21,236 nt of DNA, taken from CAZTLI01 sp964614375. GTDB taxonomy: Bacteria; Chloroflexota; Anaerolineae; Aggregatilineales; Phototrophicaceae. Both the position numbers and the translations under genes were made by a program. The DNA is taken from the NCBI GenBank assembly GCA_964614375.1, contig CAZTLI010000033.1:1-21236 (forward strand), read 5' to 3'. This document shows, in pieces, positions 1-5,999 of the stretch. The notes below the pieces were generated by a model that was not told the DNA's origin, did not search any database, and was given only the letters and a program-made list of their open reading frames with translations. The stretch's first letter is position 1; each line of letters opens with the position of its first letter.

Positions 1-800
1 AACCAGCGGGGATGAATGTGTTTGTTGGCGGCGCTGCCAATCGCCACTGCGGATACCAGCCCATTCCCTGCCTGCTGCGCGATGAGGGCGTCAAATTCAC
101 CTTCACATACCATGATCGGTTGTCCCGGCTGGATACTGTCTGCCAGATACAAGCCGCCTTTGATAGCGCCACCACTCACCTGTTGATAGCGCTGCTTTCC
201 CGCCGCACGCCGCACCTTAATACCCCATAGTTGTCTACCGGCATACCAGGGGATGGTGATACCACACGGCACACGCAAGCCCGCAATCGTCTGCCACGCG
301 CGATAATCACCGGGAATGTAGCCCAAACCCGCATCGACAATCGTCGCTTCGGTCAGACCGCGTTCCGCTTGCAGATAACGCCATGCTTTGCGACCTTCTC
401 GTCCCCATAGCGTGTCCATCGCAATGGCAGCGACTTTGTGTGCAGCATCTTGCCAGGCACTATCCGGCGCTTCGGTTACAGGCTGCTGTTTCACTTTTGG
501 CGTTTGCTGCGGCGGTTTCATCTGCGGCAGATGACCGGACGTTAGTCTTTCACACGCTTCCTGAAACGATAGATTGTGATATGCCTGCAACCACGCAATC
601 GCATCACCACCGCGTCCACATTTGCCAAAACAGTGCCAATGATCGTCATACACCACCAGCGAACAACCCTTTGTCTCGTTGTGCAGCGGACATTGATAGG
701 TGCGGTAGCTATGGCCCCGCTGCTTTGGTTTGCCCAGATCGCGTTCAATCAGGTTACGACAGTCAATCTGTGCTTTAATGTGATTTACATCAATCATCAT
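1..800 (-). CDS. DnaG-like primase, CHC2 zinc finger plus Toprim, 3' end cut by window edge
   Basis: This reading frame stays open from an ATG at 800 to the left edge (266 codons seen). It likely makes RNA primers for replication of the element it belongs to. The N-terminus has a CHC2-type zinc-binding pattern: C37, H40, C57 and C61, in the context CPLH and WHCFGKC. The second cysteine pair is spaced by three residues instead of the usual two. A Toprim-type acidic motif, CEGEFDAL, lies at residues 232-239, with E233, E235 and D237 as the expected metal-binding residues. The start is preceded by GAGGA with eight bases between, almost the same leader as the ATPase upstream. The gene follows the ATPase in the same direction after a repeat-rich gap, suggesting one replication operon. 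The linker between zinc finger and Toprim is only about 140 residues, shorter than in chromosomal DnaG, so a plasmid, phage or satellite primase is more likely. The C-terminal part is not visible. Confidence 0.88.
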   Translation of the reverse strand, partial: MMIDVNHIKAQIDCRNLIERDLGKPKQRGHSYRTYQCPLHNETKGCSLVVYDDHWHCFGKCGRGGDAIAWLQAYHNLSFQEACERLTSGHLPQMKPPQQTPKVKQQPVTEAPDSAWQDAAHKVAAIAMDTLWGREGRKAWRYLQAERGLTEATIVDAGLGYIPGDYRAWQTIAGLRVPCGITIPWYAGRQLWGIKVRRAAGKQRYQQVSGGAIKGGLYLADSIQPGQPIMVCEGEFDALIAQQAGNGLVSAVAIGSAANKHIHPRW

Positions 801-826
801 CTTAATTTTCCTCGCACACATTCCGT

Positions 827-959
827 GTTTCAGGGTGTGTTCCGTTTCAGTGGTTTCATGTTCCACACCTTAAAGGTGTGTGGAACAGGTGAAACGTGAA
901 ACTTGCCCGGTTTCACTGGTTTCAAATGTCGCAGTGAAACCGCATGGAACAGGTGAAAC
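827..959. repeat. Array of nine GTTTCA/TGAAAC hexamers with a central inverted repeat
   Basis: Five copies of GTTTCA start at 827, 844, 853, 910 and 919. Four copies of its complement TGAAAC start at 890, 897, 935 and 954. A 15-base direct repeat, TGGAACAGGTGAAAC, occurs at 881-895 and 945-959. The stretch 853-895 is an imperfect inverted repeat in which TTCCACACCTT faces AAGGTGTGTGGAA. The array fills nearly the whole gap between the ATPase and primase genes. Dense repeats beside a replication ATPase are typical of iteron origins or operators, but function is inferred from position only. Confidence 0.7.
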
Positions 960-960
960 T

Positions 961-2316
961 TCAGCCATTTTGCAACGCATTTCGTCCCGATTCCGTGAGA
1001 TACACCGGTTCGCCTTTTTCGCCCGTCTGGATATAGCCCACTTTCGACAACTTCTGTATGTGCCGCCACAGCGTCGTTTTTGACATATCCGCAGCATCTT
1101 GTAAGGCGCGAGTGGTCAGACCCTTATCGAAGGCGCTCAAGATTTCCAGAATTGTCTTCTGACTGCGCGGGAGTTTGTCGGTCTGTGGATGGCTGACGAC
1201 CTTATCGGCGGGCAGCATGGCGGCGCTGGACAATTGTTCGCCTGTGATGGGATGGGTGCGCGTGTCGAATTTCACCAGTCGATAGCAGCGGTCATCGGCG
1301 GGTTCGCTGTCGCGTTGTTTATCCGAGCGCAGCGTGATCAGGTCATCGTCCTGCGTCAGATAGTACATATTGGCGACATTGCCGCGTAAGGCGCTGCTGC
1401 CTCTGAAGGATTTGCCGTCTTTAGTGGTGTGATGCACCAGCAGCACCGCGCAGCCCAACCGTTGAATCAGATATTCACGGATGTGATTGAGGACAGGCTG
1501 CATGTCCTTGCTGCTGTTTTCGTCAATGCCCGGTGTGCAGGCGGCGAAGGTGTCAATCGCGATGACTTTGGGCTTGTGTGGCGCTGCCGCCGCGACGAAG
1601 GTTTCGATTGCTGCCGGATTGGTCAAATCGAGCGGACGGTCTGTGATGAGCAGATTGTCGCTGATGAGGTTCTGACGGGCGCTTTCCAGCGCGAAGAGCC
1701 GTTCGGGATTGATGCCCTCGGCGGCGACGTAGATGACCGACAATGTATCCGCCAGTTCCGCGACCTTGTTCAATGTCCAGAAGCTCTTGCCCGCGCCCGG
1801 CTGCCCCACGATGGCGGTGATTTCACCCGCCTGGATGATTTTCTCGGCATCGTAATAGTGCATGGGTAGGCGGTTCTTTAAGCCCTGTACGGTCTGAAAT
1901 GCCGCGTCTGCGGCGAGCGCATGGTGTTCGTAATGGCGTTTAGCCGCCGCGTATCCCTGTGACTGGTTCAACTGATGCAGTGTCCGCAGCAGGTCGGTGC
2001 TGCCATTGGTGCGCTGCAAATCCGGTGGCGCAGCATTGGCCTGTGTCGTCACCTGGTGGATATAGGCTTCGACGTAGGCATGGTCGTCTTCGTCGGGTGG
2101 CGGCGGGGCTTTGGGGTCGATGTACAACACCTGCTGCTGCATCTCGGCATCGGCGCTGATGAGCCGCTGCACAAATTGATGATGCTGGTCGATGTGGATG
2201 CAGTCCAGTTGCGATAGCAGCGCCTGAACGAAGGGGCTGAGGGTCAAGTCCTGCGGGATGTCCATTTTTGAGAGCACACGCCGGAAGGCATAGGCGTCAT
2301 GTTGTGTCAATTTCAT
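961..2316 (-). CDS. RepA/AAA_25-type RecA-fold ATPase with C-terminal winged helix (replication helicase-like)
   Basis: A 451-residue protein with a RecA-fold ATPase core. Walker A is GQPGAGKS at residues 171-178 and Walker B is VIAID at 251-255. A downstream VLLVHHTTKD motif around 292-300 is typical of the RepA/AAA_25 group, the hexameric helicases of RSF1010-like plasmids and many mobile elements. Residues about 385-447 form a winged-helix DNA-binding domain, so the protein probably binds DNA as well as hydrolysing ATP. The first 150 residues are unrecognised; they include a proline-rich acidic stretch near 70-78. The ATG is preceded by GAGGA with seven bases between. With the primase downstream and the excisionase-like protein upstream, it probably works in replication of an integrated element. 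A role in recombination or defence cannot be excluded. Confidence 0.85.
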   Translation of the reverse strand: MKLTQHDAYAFRRVLSKMDIPQDLTLSPFVQALLSQLDCIHIDQHHQFVQRLISADAEMQQQVLYIDPKAPPPPDEDDHAYVEAYIHQVTTQANAAPPDLQRTNGSTDLLRTLHQLNQSQGYAAAKRHYEHHALAADAAFQTVQGLKNRLPMHYYDAEKIIQAGEITAIVGQPGAGKSFWTLNKVAELADTLSVIYVAAEGINPERLFALESARQNLISDNLLITDRPLDLTNPAAIETFVAAAAPHKPKVIAIDTFAACTPGIDENSSKDMQPVLNHIREYLIQRLGCAVLLVHHTTKDGKSFRGSSALRGNVANMYYLTQDDDLITLRSDKQRDSEPADDRCYRLVKFDTRTHPITGEQLSSAAMLPADKVVSHPQTDKLPRSQKTILEILSAFDKGLTTRALQDAADMSKTTLWRHIQKLSKVGYIQTGEKGEPVYLTESGRNALQNG

Positions 2317-2376
2317 CTTATTTTCCTCATTTCACCGATTAAATTGGTCAAATTTGGAAACTACGTCGCAACTTTG

Positions 2377-2385
2377 TGGTATAAT
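2377..2385 (+). promoter_or_regulatory. Extended -10 promoter TGGTATAAT for a candidate small RNA
   Basis: TGGTATAAT combines a perfect TATAAT box (2380-2385) with the upstream TG of an extended -10. No good -35 is seen at standard spacing; TTGGAA at 2354 is 20 bases away. Transcription would start near 2392 and run rightward, opposite to the ATPase gene. No credible reading frame follows. Confidence 0.5.
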
Positions 2386-2391
2386 GTGGTT

Positions 2392-2478
2392 CAGAACGTT
2401 GCGTGCAATTTTGCATGTAGTTTCTCGATTGAACTGATCTGTTTTTGCTTGCCAGCGTTGCAGATCAGTTTTCTTTTC
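2392..2478 (+). ncRNA. Candidate small antisense RNA upstream of the ATPase gene
   Basis: A roughly 85-base transcript is bracketed by an extended -10 promoter and a perfect terminator-like hairpin. It contains a second small inverted repeat, TGCAA/TTGCA, near 2404-2415. It lies 76 bases upstream of the ATPase start codon on the opposite strand, so it would be complementary to the ATPase mRNA leader if that mRNA starts further right. Plasmid replication genes are often controlled by such counter-transcribed RNAs. The existence of this RNA is predicted, not shown. Confidence 0.4.
2432..2477 (+). terminator. Intrinsic terminator-like hairpin, plus strand
   Basis: A perfect 10-base inverted repeat, AACTGATCTG at 2432-2441 and CAGATCAGTT at 2461-2470, is followed at once by a T-rich run with only one interrupting C (TTCTTTT). 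The 19-base loop is long. On the opposite strand no T tail follows the stem, so the terminator reads rightward. Confidence 0.6.
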
Positions 2479-2625
2479 CCTAAATCCTTTTGTGATTGAT
2501 TATCGGCAACCTTTTTTAGAACAAAAATTCTATTCATCGTATCACAAAATTCAAACTCAGGTGGGACAGATTGCGTCACGTTAGGAAATTCGTACCTTCA
2601 ACCAAATCCTTTAAGGGAATTTAAC

Positions 2626-2654
2626 TTGCAAATTTGGATCAAATTCGCTATTAT
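2626..2654 (+). promoter_or_regulatory. Sigma-70 type promoter TTGCAA-17-TATTAT
   Basis: TTGCAA at 2626-2631 and TATTAT at 2649-2654 are separated by exactly 17 bases, with an AT-rich TATATATATAA discriminator following. A transcript would start near 2661 and lead into the structured region that ends at a run of six T at 2761-2766. No protein-coding gene is seen downstream on this strand for 700 bases. Confidence 0.45.
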
Positions 2655-2660
2655 ATATAT

Positions 2661-2766
2661 AACGCGAACCTGATCCGGGGTTTTTACTGAAAAAACCGCC
2701 CCGGCGGGATTTGGTAAAAGCTCTCTGATTGGTTGGTCGCCGCTACAGAGGGCTTCGCTCTTTTTT
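2661..2766 (+). ncRNA. Candidate structured small RNA
   Basis: Two strong stem-loops lie between the promoter at 2626-2654 and a T6 run. The first pairs CCGGGG (2675-2680) with CCCCGG (2699-2704). The second pairs AAGCTCTCTG (2718-2727) with CAGAGGGCTT (2746-2755), ten pairs including one G-T. Five bases separate the second stem from T6, which is wide for a classical terminator. Function is unknown; it could be regulatory RNA of the neighbouring element. Confidence 0.35.
2690..2707 (-). terminator. Intrinsic terminator-like signal, minus strand
   Basis: Read on the minus strand, a GC-rich stem (CCGC, four-base loop, GCGG) is followed by six T. It could end transcription coming from the excisionase-like gene at 2937-3170, which would separate that gene from the ATPase downstream. 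The stem is short, and the same bases take part in the plus-strand hairpin at 2675-2704. Confidence 0.4.
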
Positions 2767-2936
2767 AGGCACAGTGACGACTGTGTAGCGGGTGGCAAGG
2801 CCGTACTATCTACCCCCGTGTATAACTCCGCTATGGTTCATCCATCACACACATCTCCTCTATAAAATCCCAACAGAATTCTACTGTGGATACAGTTTAA
2901 CAGAACTTTCAAACTTTGCCAACTAGTTCGTGCAAA

Positions 2937-3170
2937 TTACTTCTTTTGGTTACGTTTGGGTCGATCAAGACGGTAGGAGTATTTAGAGGAGTATTCCTTA
3001 ACTTCCTCGATATTGACTAATCGTAACCCACTGCTGCCTATAGGGTGGGACTTGATTTTGCCGGTCTCTGCCCAATAGCGGACTGTCGAATGATTGCGAT
3101 TGACAATTTCGCCTGCTTCTTTAAATGTGACCCACCCTTCAAATGGGTTGTCGAGTACCTCTGTTACCAT
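2937..3170 (-). CDS. Small MerR/HTH_17 DNA-binding protein, excisionase-like
   Basis: A 77-residue protein that is almost entirely one winged helix-turn-helix domain. Residues 12-60 follow the HTH_17 pattern: a hydrophobic start (WVTFKEAGEIV), a recognition-helix region (NHSTVRYWAETGKI), then a wing and an IEEVKEY helix. The C-terminal tail is basic (RPKRNQKK). Proteins of this size and fold act as excision factors (Xis) of integrated elements or as small repressors. It lies upstream of the ATPase and primase on the same strand, the usual place for a switch gene in a satellite or integrative element. The ribosome site is weak (GGGA about 9 bases upstream). A plasmid partition or phage regulator is an alternative. 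No integrase gene is visible in the window. Confidence 0.7.
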   Translation of the reverse strand: MVTEVLDNPFEGWVTFKEAGEIVNRNHSTVRYWAETGKIKSHPIGSSGLRLVNIEEVKEYSSKYSYRLDRPKRNQKK

Positions 3171-3413
3171 AACTAATATCCCGGATCGCTCAACAGTTTG
3201 CGAATTGCAACATTATCATACCACGACTTCACTATTTGTAGTAACTTTTGCCGACTTTGCTGCGGGTGGTCGGTGGTTTAGATTGCCACCTGAATGGGAC
3301 ACGCCGTAAGAGAATTCGTACTATTACCTGTGTTATCTGCTTAACAGGTCAATGGACGCATCCATTCTGTGAACGCGGCATCACTGCCGGAATGAACCCC
3401 AATCAAGCGTGCG

Positions 3414-3422
3414 TGCTATAAT
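3414..3422 (+). promoter_or_regulatory. Extended -10 promoter for the Uma2 gene
   Basis: TGCTATAAT contains a perfect TATAAT (3417-3422) with an extended -10 TG. No clear -35 is found. It lies 32 bases upstream of the Uma2 GTG start, leaving room for a short leader and the GAGGTG ribosome site. The rest of the 3171-3454 gap shows no gene. Confidence 0.5.
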
Positions 3423-3454
3423 GGGTTTGATAATCCAGTCATTGAGGTGCGGAT

Positions 3455-4024
3455 GTGGTCGTCCCATACAAGCAAAAAATGACCCTGCGCGAATTTGAGA
3501 CTTTTTTAGAACAGCCCGAAAATGCCGATAAGCTGCTGGAACTCATCGGTGGAGAGGTCTATGAAGTGCCGTCTAATCCCTTTGTGTCCAAGATTGCGAT
3601 GCTCATTGGTGCGGCGCTGCTGCGGTATCTGAGTGGGAATGACATCGGTCACGTCACGGGGGAAGCGGGTGGATACATGATTGGCGGCGAACGCTATGCA
3701 CCGGATGTCGCCTTCATTTCGTATGATCGTCAGCCGGAATTGGCGCAAGCGGGGTACAATCCCAATCCGCCGGAACTCGCCGTTGAAGTCATTTCTGACC
3801 CCTCCAATGCTGAAGAACAGCGTAAACTTCGCCTGAAGTTAAGCAGCTATCTGGCAGCCGGAGTTTGCGTCTGGGTGGTGAGTTATGAGGAGCGGCGCGT
3901 ACAGGTGCATCGCGCGGGTGAACCGTCGCACGAATTAGACGAGACGGGCATCCTCACCGCTGTGGACATTTTGCCCGGTTTCACGCTGCCTGTAAAAGAC
4001 ATTTTCCCTAAAGACAAAACATAG
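3455..4024 (+). CDS. Uma2 family (DUF820) PD-(D/E)XK endonuclease-like protein
   Basis: A 189-residue protein of the Uma2 family, putative restriction-fold nucleases that are multi-copy in cyanobacteria and Chloroflexota. Visible hallmarks are an N-terminal TLREFETFLE segment, LELIGGEVYEVP (residues about 29-40), the YAPDVAFIS strand with the expected catalytic Asp, and ELAVEVISDPS with an E-x-E-like pair. The C-terminal half matches the family (YLAAGVCVWVV and a valine-rich strand). The GTG start at 3455 is chosen because GAGGTG sits five bases upstream. It stands alone between the mobile-type region and the regulators; no partner gene is obvious. Its biological role is unknown for most of the family, so a nuclease activity here is by fold only. 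Confidence 0.85.
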   Translation: MVVPYKQKMTLREFETFLEQPENADKLLELIGGEVYEVPSNPFVSKIAMLIGAALLRYLSGNDIGHVTGEAGGYMIGGERYAPDVAFISYDRQPELAQAGYNPNPPELAVEVISDPSNAEEQRKLRLKLSSYLAAGVCVWVVSYEERRVQVHRAGEPSHELDETGILTAVDILPGFTLPVKDIFPKDKT

Positions 4025-4102
4025 CAGTTGGCGAATAGAGAGCGAGCTATGGTCGTTCCCTATTCTGGTATTAGAGCATACGATATGCCGATGGCGAATA
4101 GA

Positions 4103-4804
4103 TTATTGCTGTCCCTCGCGCAAATGATTTCTTACGCTGATGTAGTTTTGGGCAAGCTGCTGTTTGATGATGTGGGTGTCGCGAGTTTGAATAGCTTCAA
4201 AAATGTTTTGATGCAGTTCATAAATGACCTGCGATGACAGCTCCGGGATGTTGGCCTTTTCTGCCGCCCGCTTATAGATAAGCCAGAAGATGTCGAGCAA
4301 TTTAACCAGGGTCCTATTTTCAAGATGTTCAAGCAGCACCTGGCGGAATTGACGGGTCTCGTTCGCAGGATTTTCGCCCGCTGCGCCCTTTTCCTGCATT
4401 ACCTTCAAGATGCTTTGCAGGCGCTTGACCTGTGTATCTGTGTAGGTTTTCAACAGCGCTTCGACAATAGATACTTCCAACACCTCACCGATTTCGAGTA
4501 AATCACTGAGTTCCTGTACACTACTGAGCAAACTGTAGGGCAAATTCTCGATGAGAATCTCCAATGAGAAATTGCCCACGAACAACCCACTCCCCCGCCG
4601 CGACTCGACAACACCGAGCGATGACAGCGCTTTAATGGCCTCACGCACCGCATTACGACTGACACCGAGCTTGCTGGCAAGCTCATGTTCGGAAGGTAAG
4701 GCTGTGCCGGGTTCGAGACTGTTGTCGATGATGTAATTTCGGATGGCAACGGCAATTGCCTGATGAAGCAGCGGGGGCTGCTGAAGGCGTTGTAAATTAG
4801 CCAT
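4103..4804 (-). CDS. FadR-type GntR family transcriptional regulator
   Basis: A 233-residue regulator in this start choice. The N-terminal GntR winged helix covers roughly residues 12-75 (AIRNYIIDNSLEPGTALPSE, then LASKLGVSRNAVREAIKALS and the wing RRGSGLFVG). The rest is an alpha-helical FCD ligand-binding domain, as in FadR and other sugar-acid or sugar regulators. A longer frame begins at 4849, but no ribosome site precedes it; the ATG at 4804 has GGAG 12 bases upstream and starts closer to where the family normally begins. It is transcribed away from the DeoR regulator at 5190, so both probably use the 385-base gap for control. Its effector is likely a metabolite of the sugar locus, inferred from position. 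Confidence 0.87.
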   Translation of the reverse strand: MANLQRLQQPPLLHQAIAVAIRNYIIDNSLEPGTALPSEHELASKLGVSRNAVREAIKALSSLGVVESRRGSGLFVGNFSLEILIENLPYSLLSSVQELSDLLEIGEVLEVSIVEALLKTYTDTQVKRLQSILKVMQEKGAAGENPANETRQFRQVLLEHLENRTLVKLLDIFWLIYKRAAEKANIPELSSQVIYELHQNIFEAIQTRDTHIIKQQLAQNYISVRNHLREGQQ

Positions 4805-4890
4805 GATGACGGCCTGCTCCAAAATATCATTTTTAATGAATATAGTCATGTATTAATAAATAGAATAATAATACACACTTCGAGCGTAAT

Positions 4891-4920
4891 TTTATAATAT
4901 TGAAGGATCACCAATTGCAA
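4891..4920 (-). promoter_or_regulatory. Probable promoter of the GntR regulator
   Basis: On the minus strand TTGCAA (plus 4915-4920) is followed after 18 bases by TATAAA (plus 4891-4896). A transcript would start about 80 bases before the chosen start codon. The surrounding 4850-5000 stretch is AT-rich and has no gene. Confidence 0.4.
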
Positions 4921-5096
4921 AATAGTAACACAGACACTTGATATTAACAAATACAATAACAGCCGCTATAAATATCAACGACTGATTATTGGCAGTCACC
5001 GCGATGTAAAACCCTTGAGCGACGGATGAAACAGCCCCGGATCACCGTCCCCGCGTGCTTTACTTTTCCATGCAAATGCGGAGATTTTCGAGATAT

Positions 5097-5147
5097 AAAG
5101 TGATAAAAAGCAAAAAAGTGAAAATTTGACAAAAAAATCGAAAGTGA
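5097..5147 (+). promoter_or_regulatory. Three AAAGTGA direct repeats, candidate regulator operator
   Basis: AAAGTGA occurs at 5097-5103, 5115-5121 and 5141-5147. The last copy lies between the -35 and -10 of the deoR-type promoter and the second just upstream of the -35. A related inverted pair, ATGAAA at 5165 and TTTCAT at 5182, lies in the leader. Repeats overlapping a promoter in front of a DeoR-family gene are a common autoregulation layout; the assignment is inferred. Confidence 0.45.
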
Positions 5148-5154
5148 ATATACT
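5126..5154 (+). promoter_or_regulatory. Near-consensus sigma-70 promoter of the sugar locus
   Basis: A perfect -35 TTGACA (5126-5131) is separated by 17 bases from TATACT (5149-5154), one base off consensus. Transcription would begin near 5161, about 29 bases before the DeoR ATG. It is the best promoter in the window and probably drives deoR and the genes after it. Confidence 0.75.
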
Positions 5155-5189
5155 CGGTCTCAAAATGAAATAGTTTGTTACTTTCATCC

Positions 5190-5999
5190 ATGAACAATCA
5201 CGATAGTACATTATTGGCAGTGGAACGCCAGCGCATCATCGCCGAAATCCTCAAGCGTGAGGGCGCGGTGCGAACGGTTGAATTGTGTGAACTGCTGCAT
5301 GTCTCCACAGTGACGATTCGCTCGGATTTGCGCGACCTCGAACAGGCGGGTGTGTGCGAAATGATCTGGGGCGGCGCGGTGTCGATTACCCCACCAACAG
5401 AAGAAGAAGCCTTCCTTGAACAACGCAGCAAACTCAACAGCGAAAGCAAACGGCGCATCGGTCAGCACGCGGCGCGTTTGATTGCCAGCGGGCAGACGAT
5501 TATTGTCGATGCCGGGACGACGACGGTGGAAATCGTCAAACATCTGCCGCAGGACTTCGACTATCTGCGCGTGATTACACCCGCGTTGAATGTGGCAGCG
5601 GCGGCGAGTAACTATCCTTATGTCGAATTGATTATGCCGGGTGGCATTCTGCGCCCCCTCACCCGTTCCCTGATTGGCCCGCTGGCGCTGCAATCGCTGC
5701 GGATGTTCAATGCCGATTGGACATTTTTGGCGTCCGGCGGTTTCACAGCCTCGCATGGCGTCACGACATCGAACACACTCGAAGCCGAAATCAAGCGCAC
5801 GATGGTGCAGCAAAGTGCCCGTGTCGCGCTGGTTGCCGATGGCAGCAAATATGGCAATATCTTATCGCTGAATGTCGCGCCGCTGTCGGAGATTGACATC
5901 ATCATCTCGGATTATCAGTTACAAGATTCCGACGCCGCCGAAATCGAAGCAGCAGGTGTTGAAGTGGTGCGGGTTGAGCAAGGGGTGCCGCGCCCATGA
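5190..5999 (+). CDS. DeoR family sugar-metabolism transcriptional regulator
   Basis: A 269-residue DeoR/GlpR-type regulator. The N-terminal helix-turn-helix is in residues about 12-60 (ERQRIIAEILKREGAV, then LLHVSTVTIRSDLRDLE and WGGAV). The C-terminal sensor has the phosphosugar-binding marks of the family: VDAGTTTVEI, PGGILRPLTRSLIGPLA, FLASGGF and LVADGSKYG. Such proteins usually repress sugar genes and are released by a phosphorylated sugar. The frame is open from a TTG at 5175, but the ATG at 5190 is preferred because it leaves a normal leader after the promoter; neither start has a clear ribosome site. The stop overlaps the next gene by four bases, implying translational coupling. It is the likely first gene of the sugar operon and may regulate itself through the AAAGTGA repeats. 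Confidence 0.92.
   Translation: MNNHDSTLLAVERQRIIAEILKREGAVRTVELCELLHVSTVTIRSDLRDLEQAGVCEMIWGGAVSITPPTEEEAFLEQRSKLNSESKRRIGQHAARLIASGQTIIVDAGTTTVEIVKHLPQDFDYLRVITPALNVAAAASNYPYVELIMPGGILRPLTRSLIGPLALQSLRMFNADWTFLASGGFTASHGVTTSNTLEAEIKRTMVQQSARVALVADGSKYGNILSLNVAPLSEIDIIISDYQLQDSDAAEIEAAGVEVVRVEQGVPRP

Noticed and set aside
383..778. Open frame of 131 codons on the plus strand
   Set aside because: It lies opposite the primase, whose zinc-finger and Toprim motifs are clear on the minus strand; the plus-strand peptide has no recognisable domain.
827..959. CRISPR array
   Set aside because: The repeats are six bases, occur in both orientations and have irregular short gaps; no cas gene is near.
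2391..2579. 62-codon minus-strand frame upstream of the ATPase
   Set aside because: It starts at GTG without a ribosome site, is lysine-rich without a domain, and overlaps a clear promoter and terminator pair on the other strand.
2598..2798. 66-codon minus-strand frame
   Set aside because: TTG start without ribosome site, and it runs straight through strong hairpins and promoter-like sequence; more likely a by-product of a structured non-coding region.
4028..4237. Plus-strand frame containing MVVPYS, like the Uma2 start MVVPYK
   Set aside because: The similarity is five residues only, and the frame runs into the GntR gene on the other strand. A partial duplication of the Uma2 start is not supported.
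5211..5813. 200-codon minus-strand frame opposite DeoR
   Set aside because: Shadow of the DeoR gene, rich in Arg, His and Cys, without any family motif.
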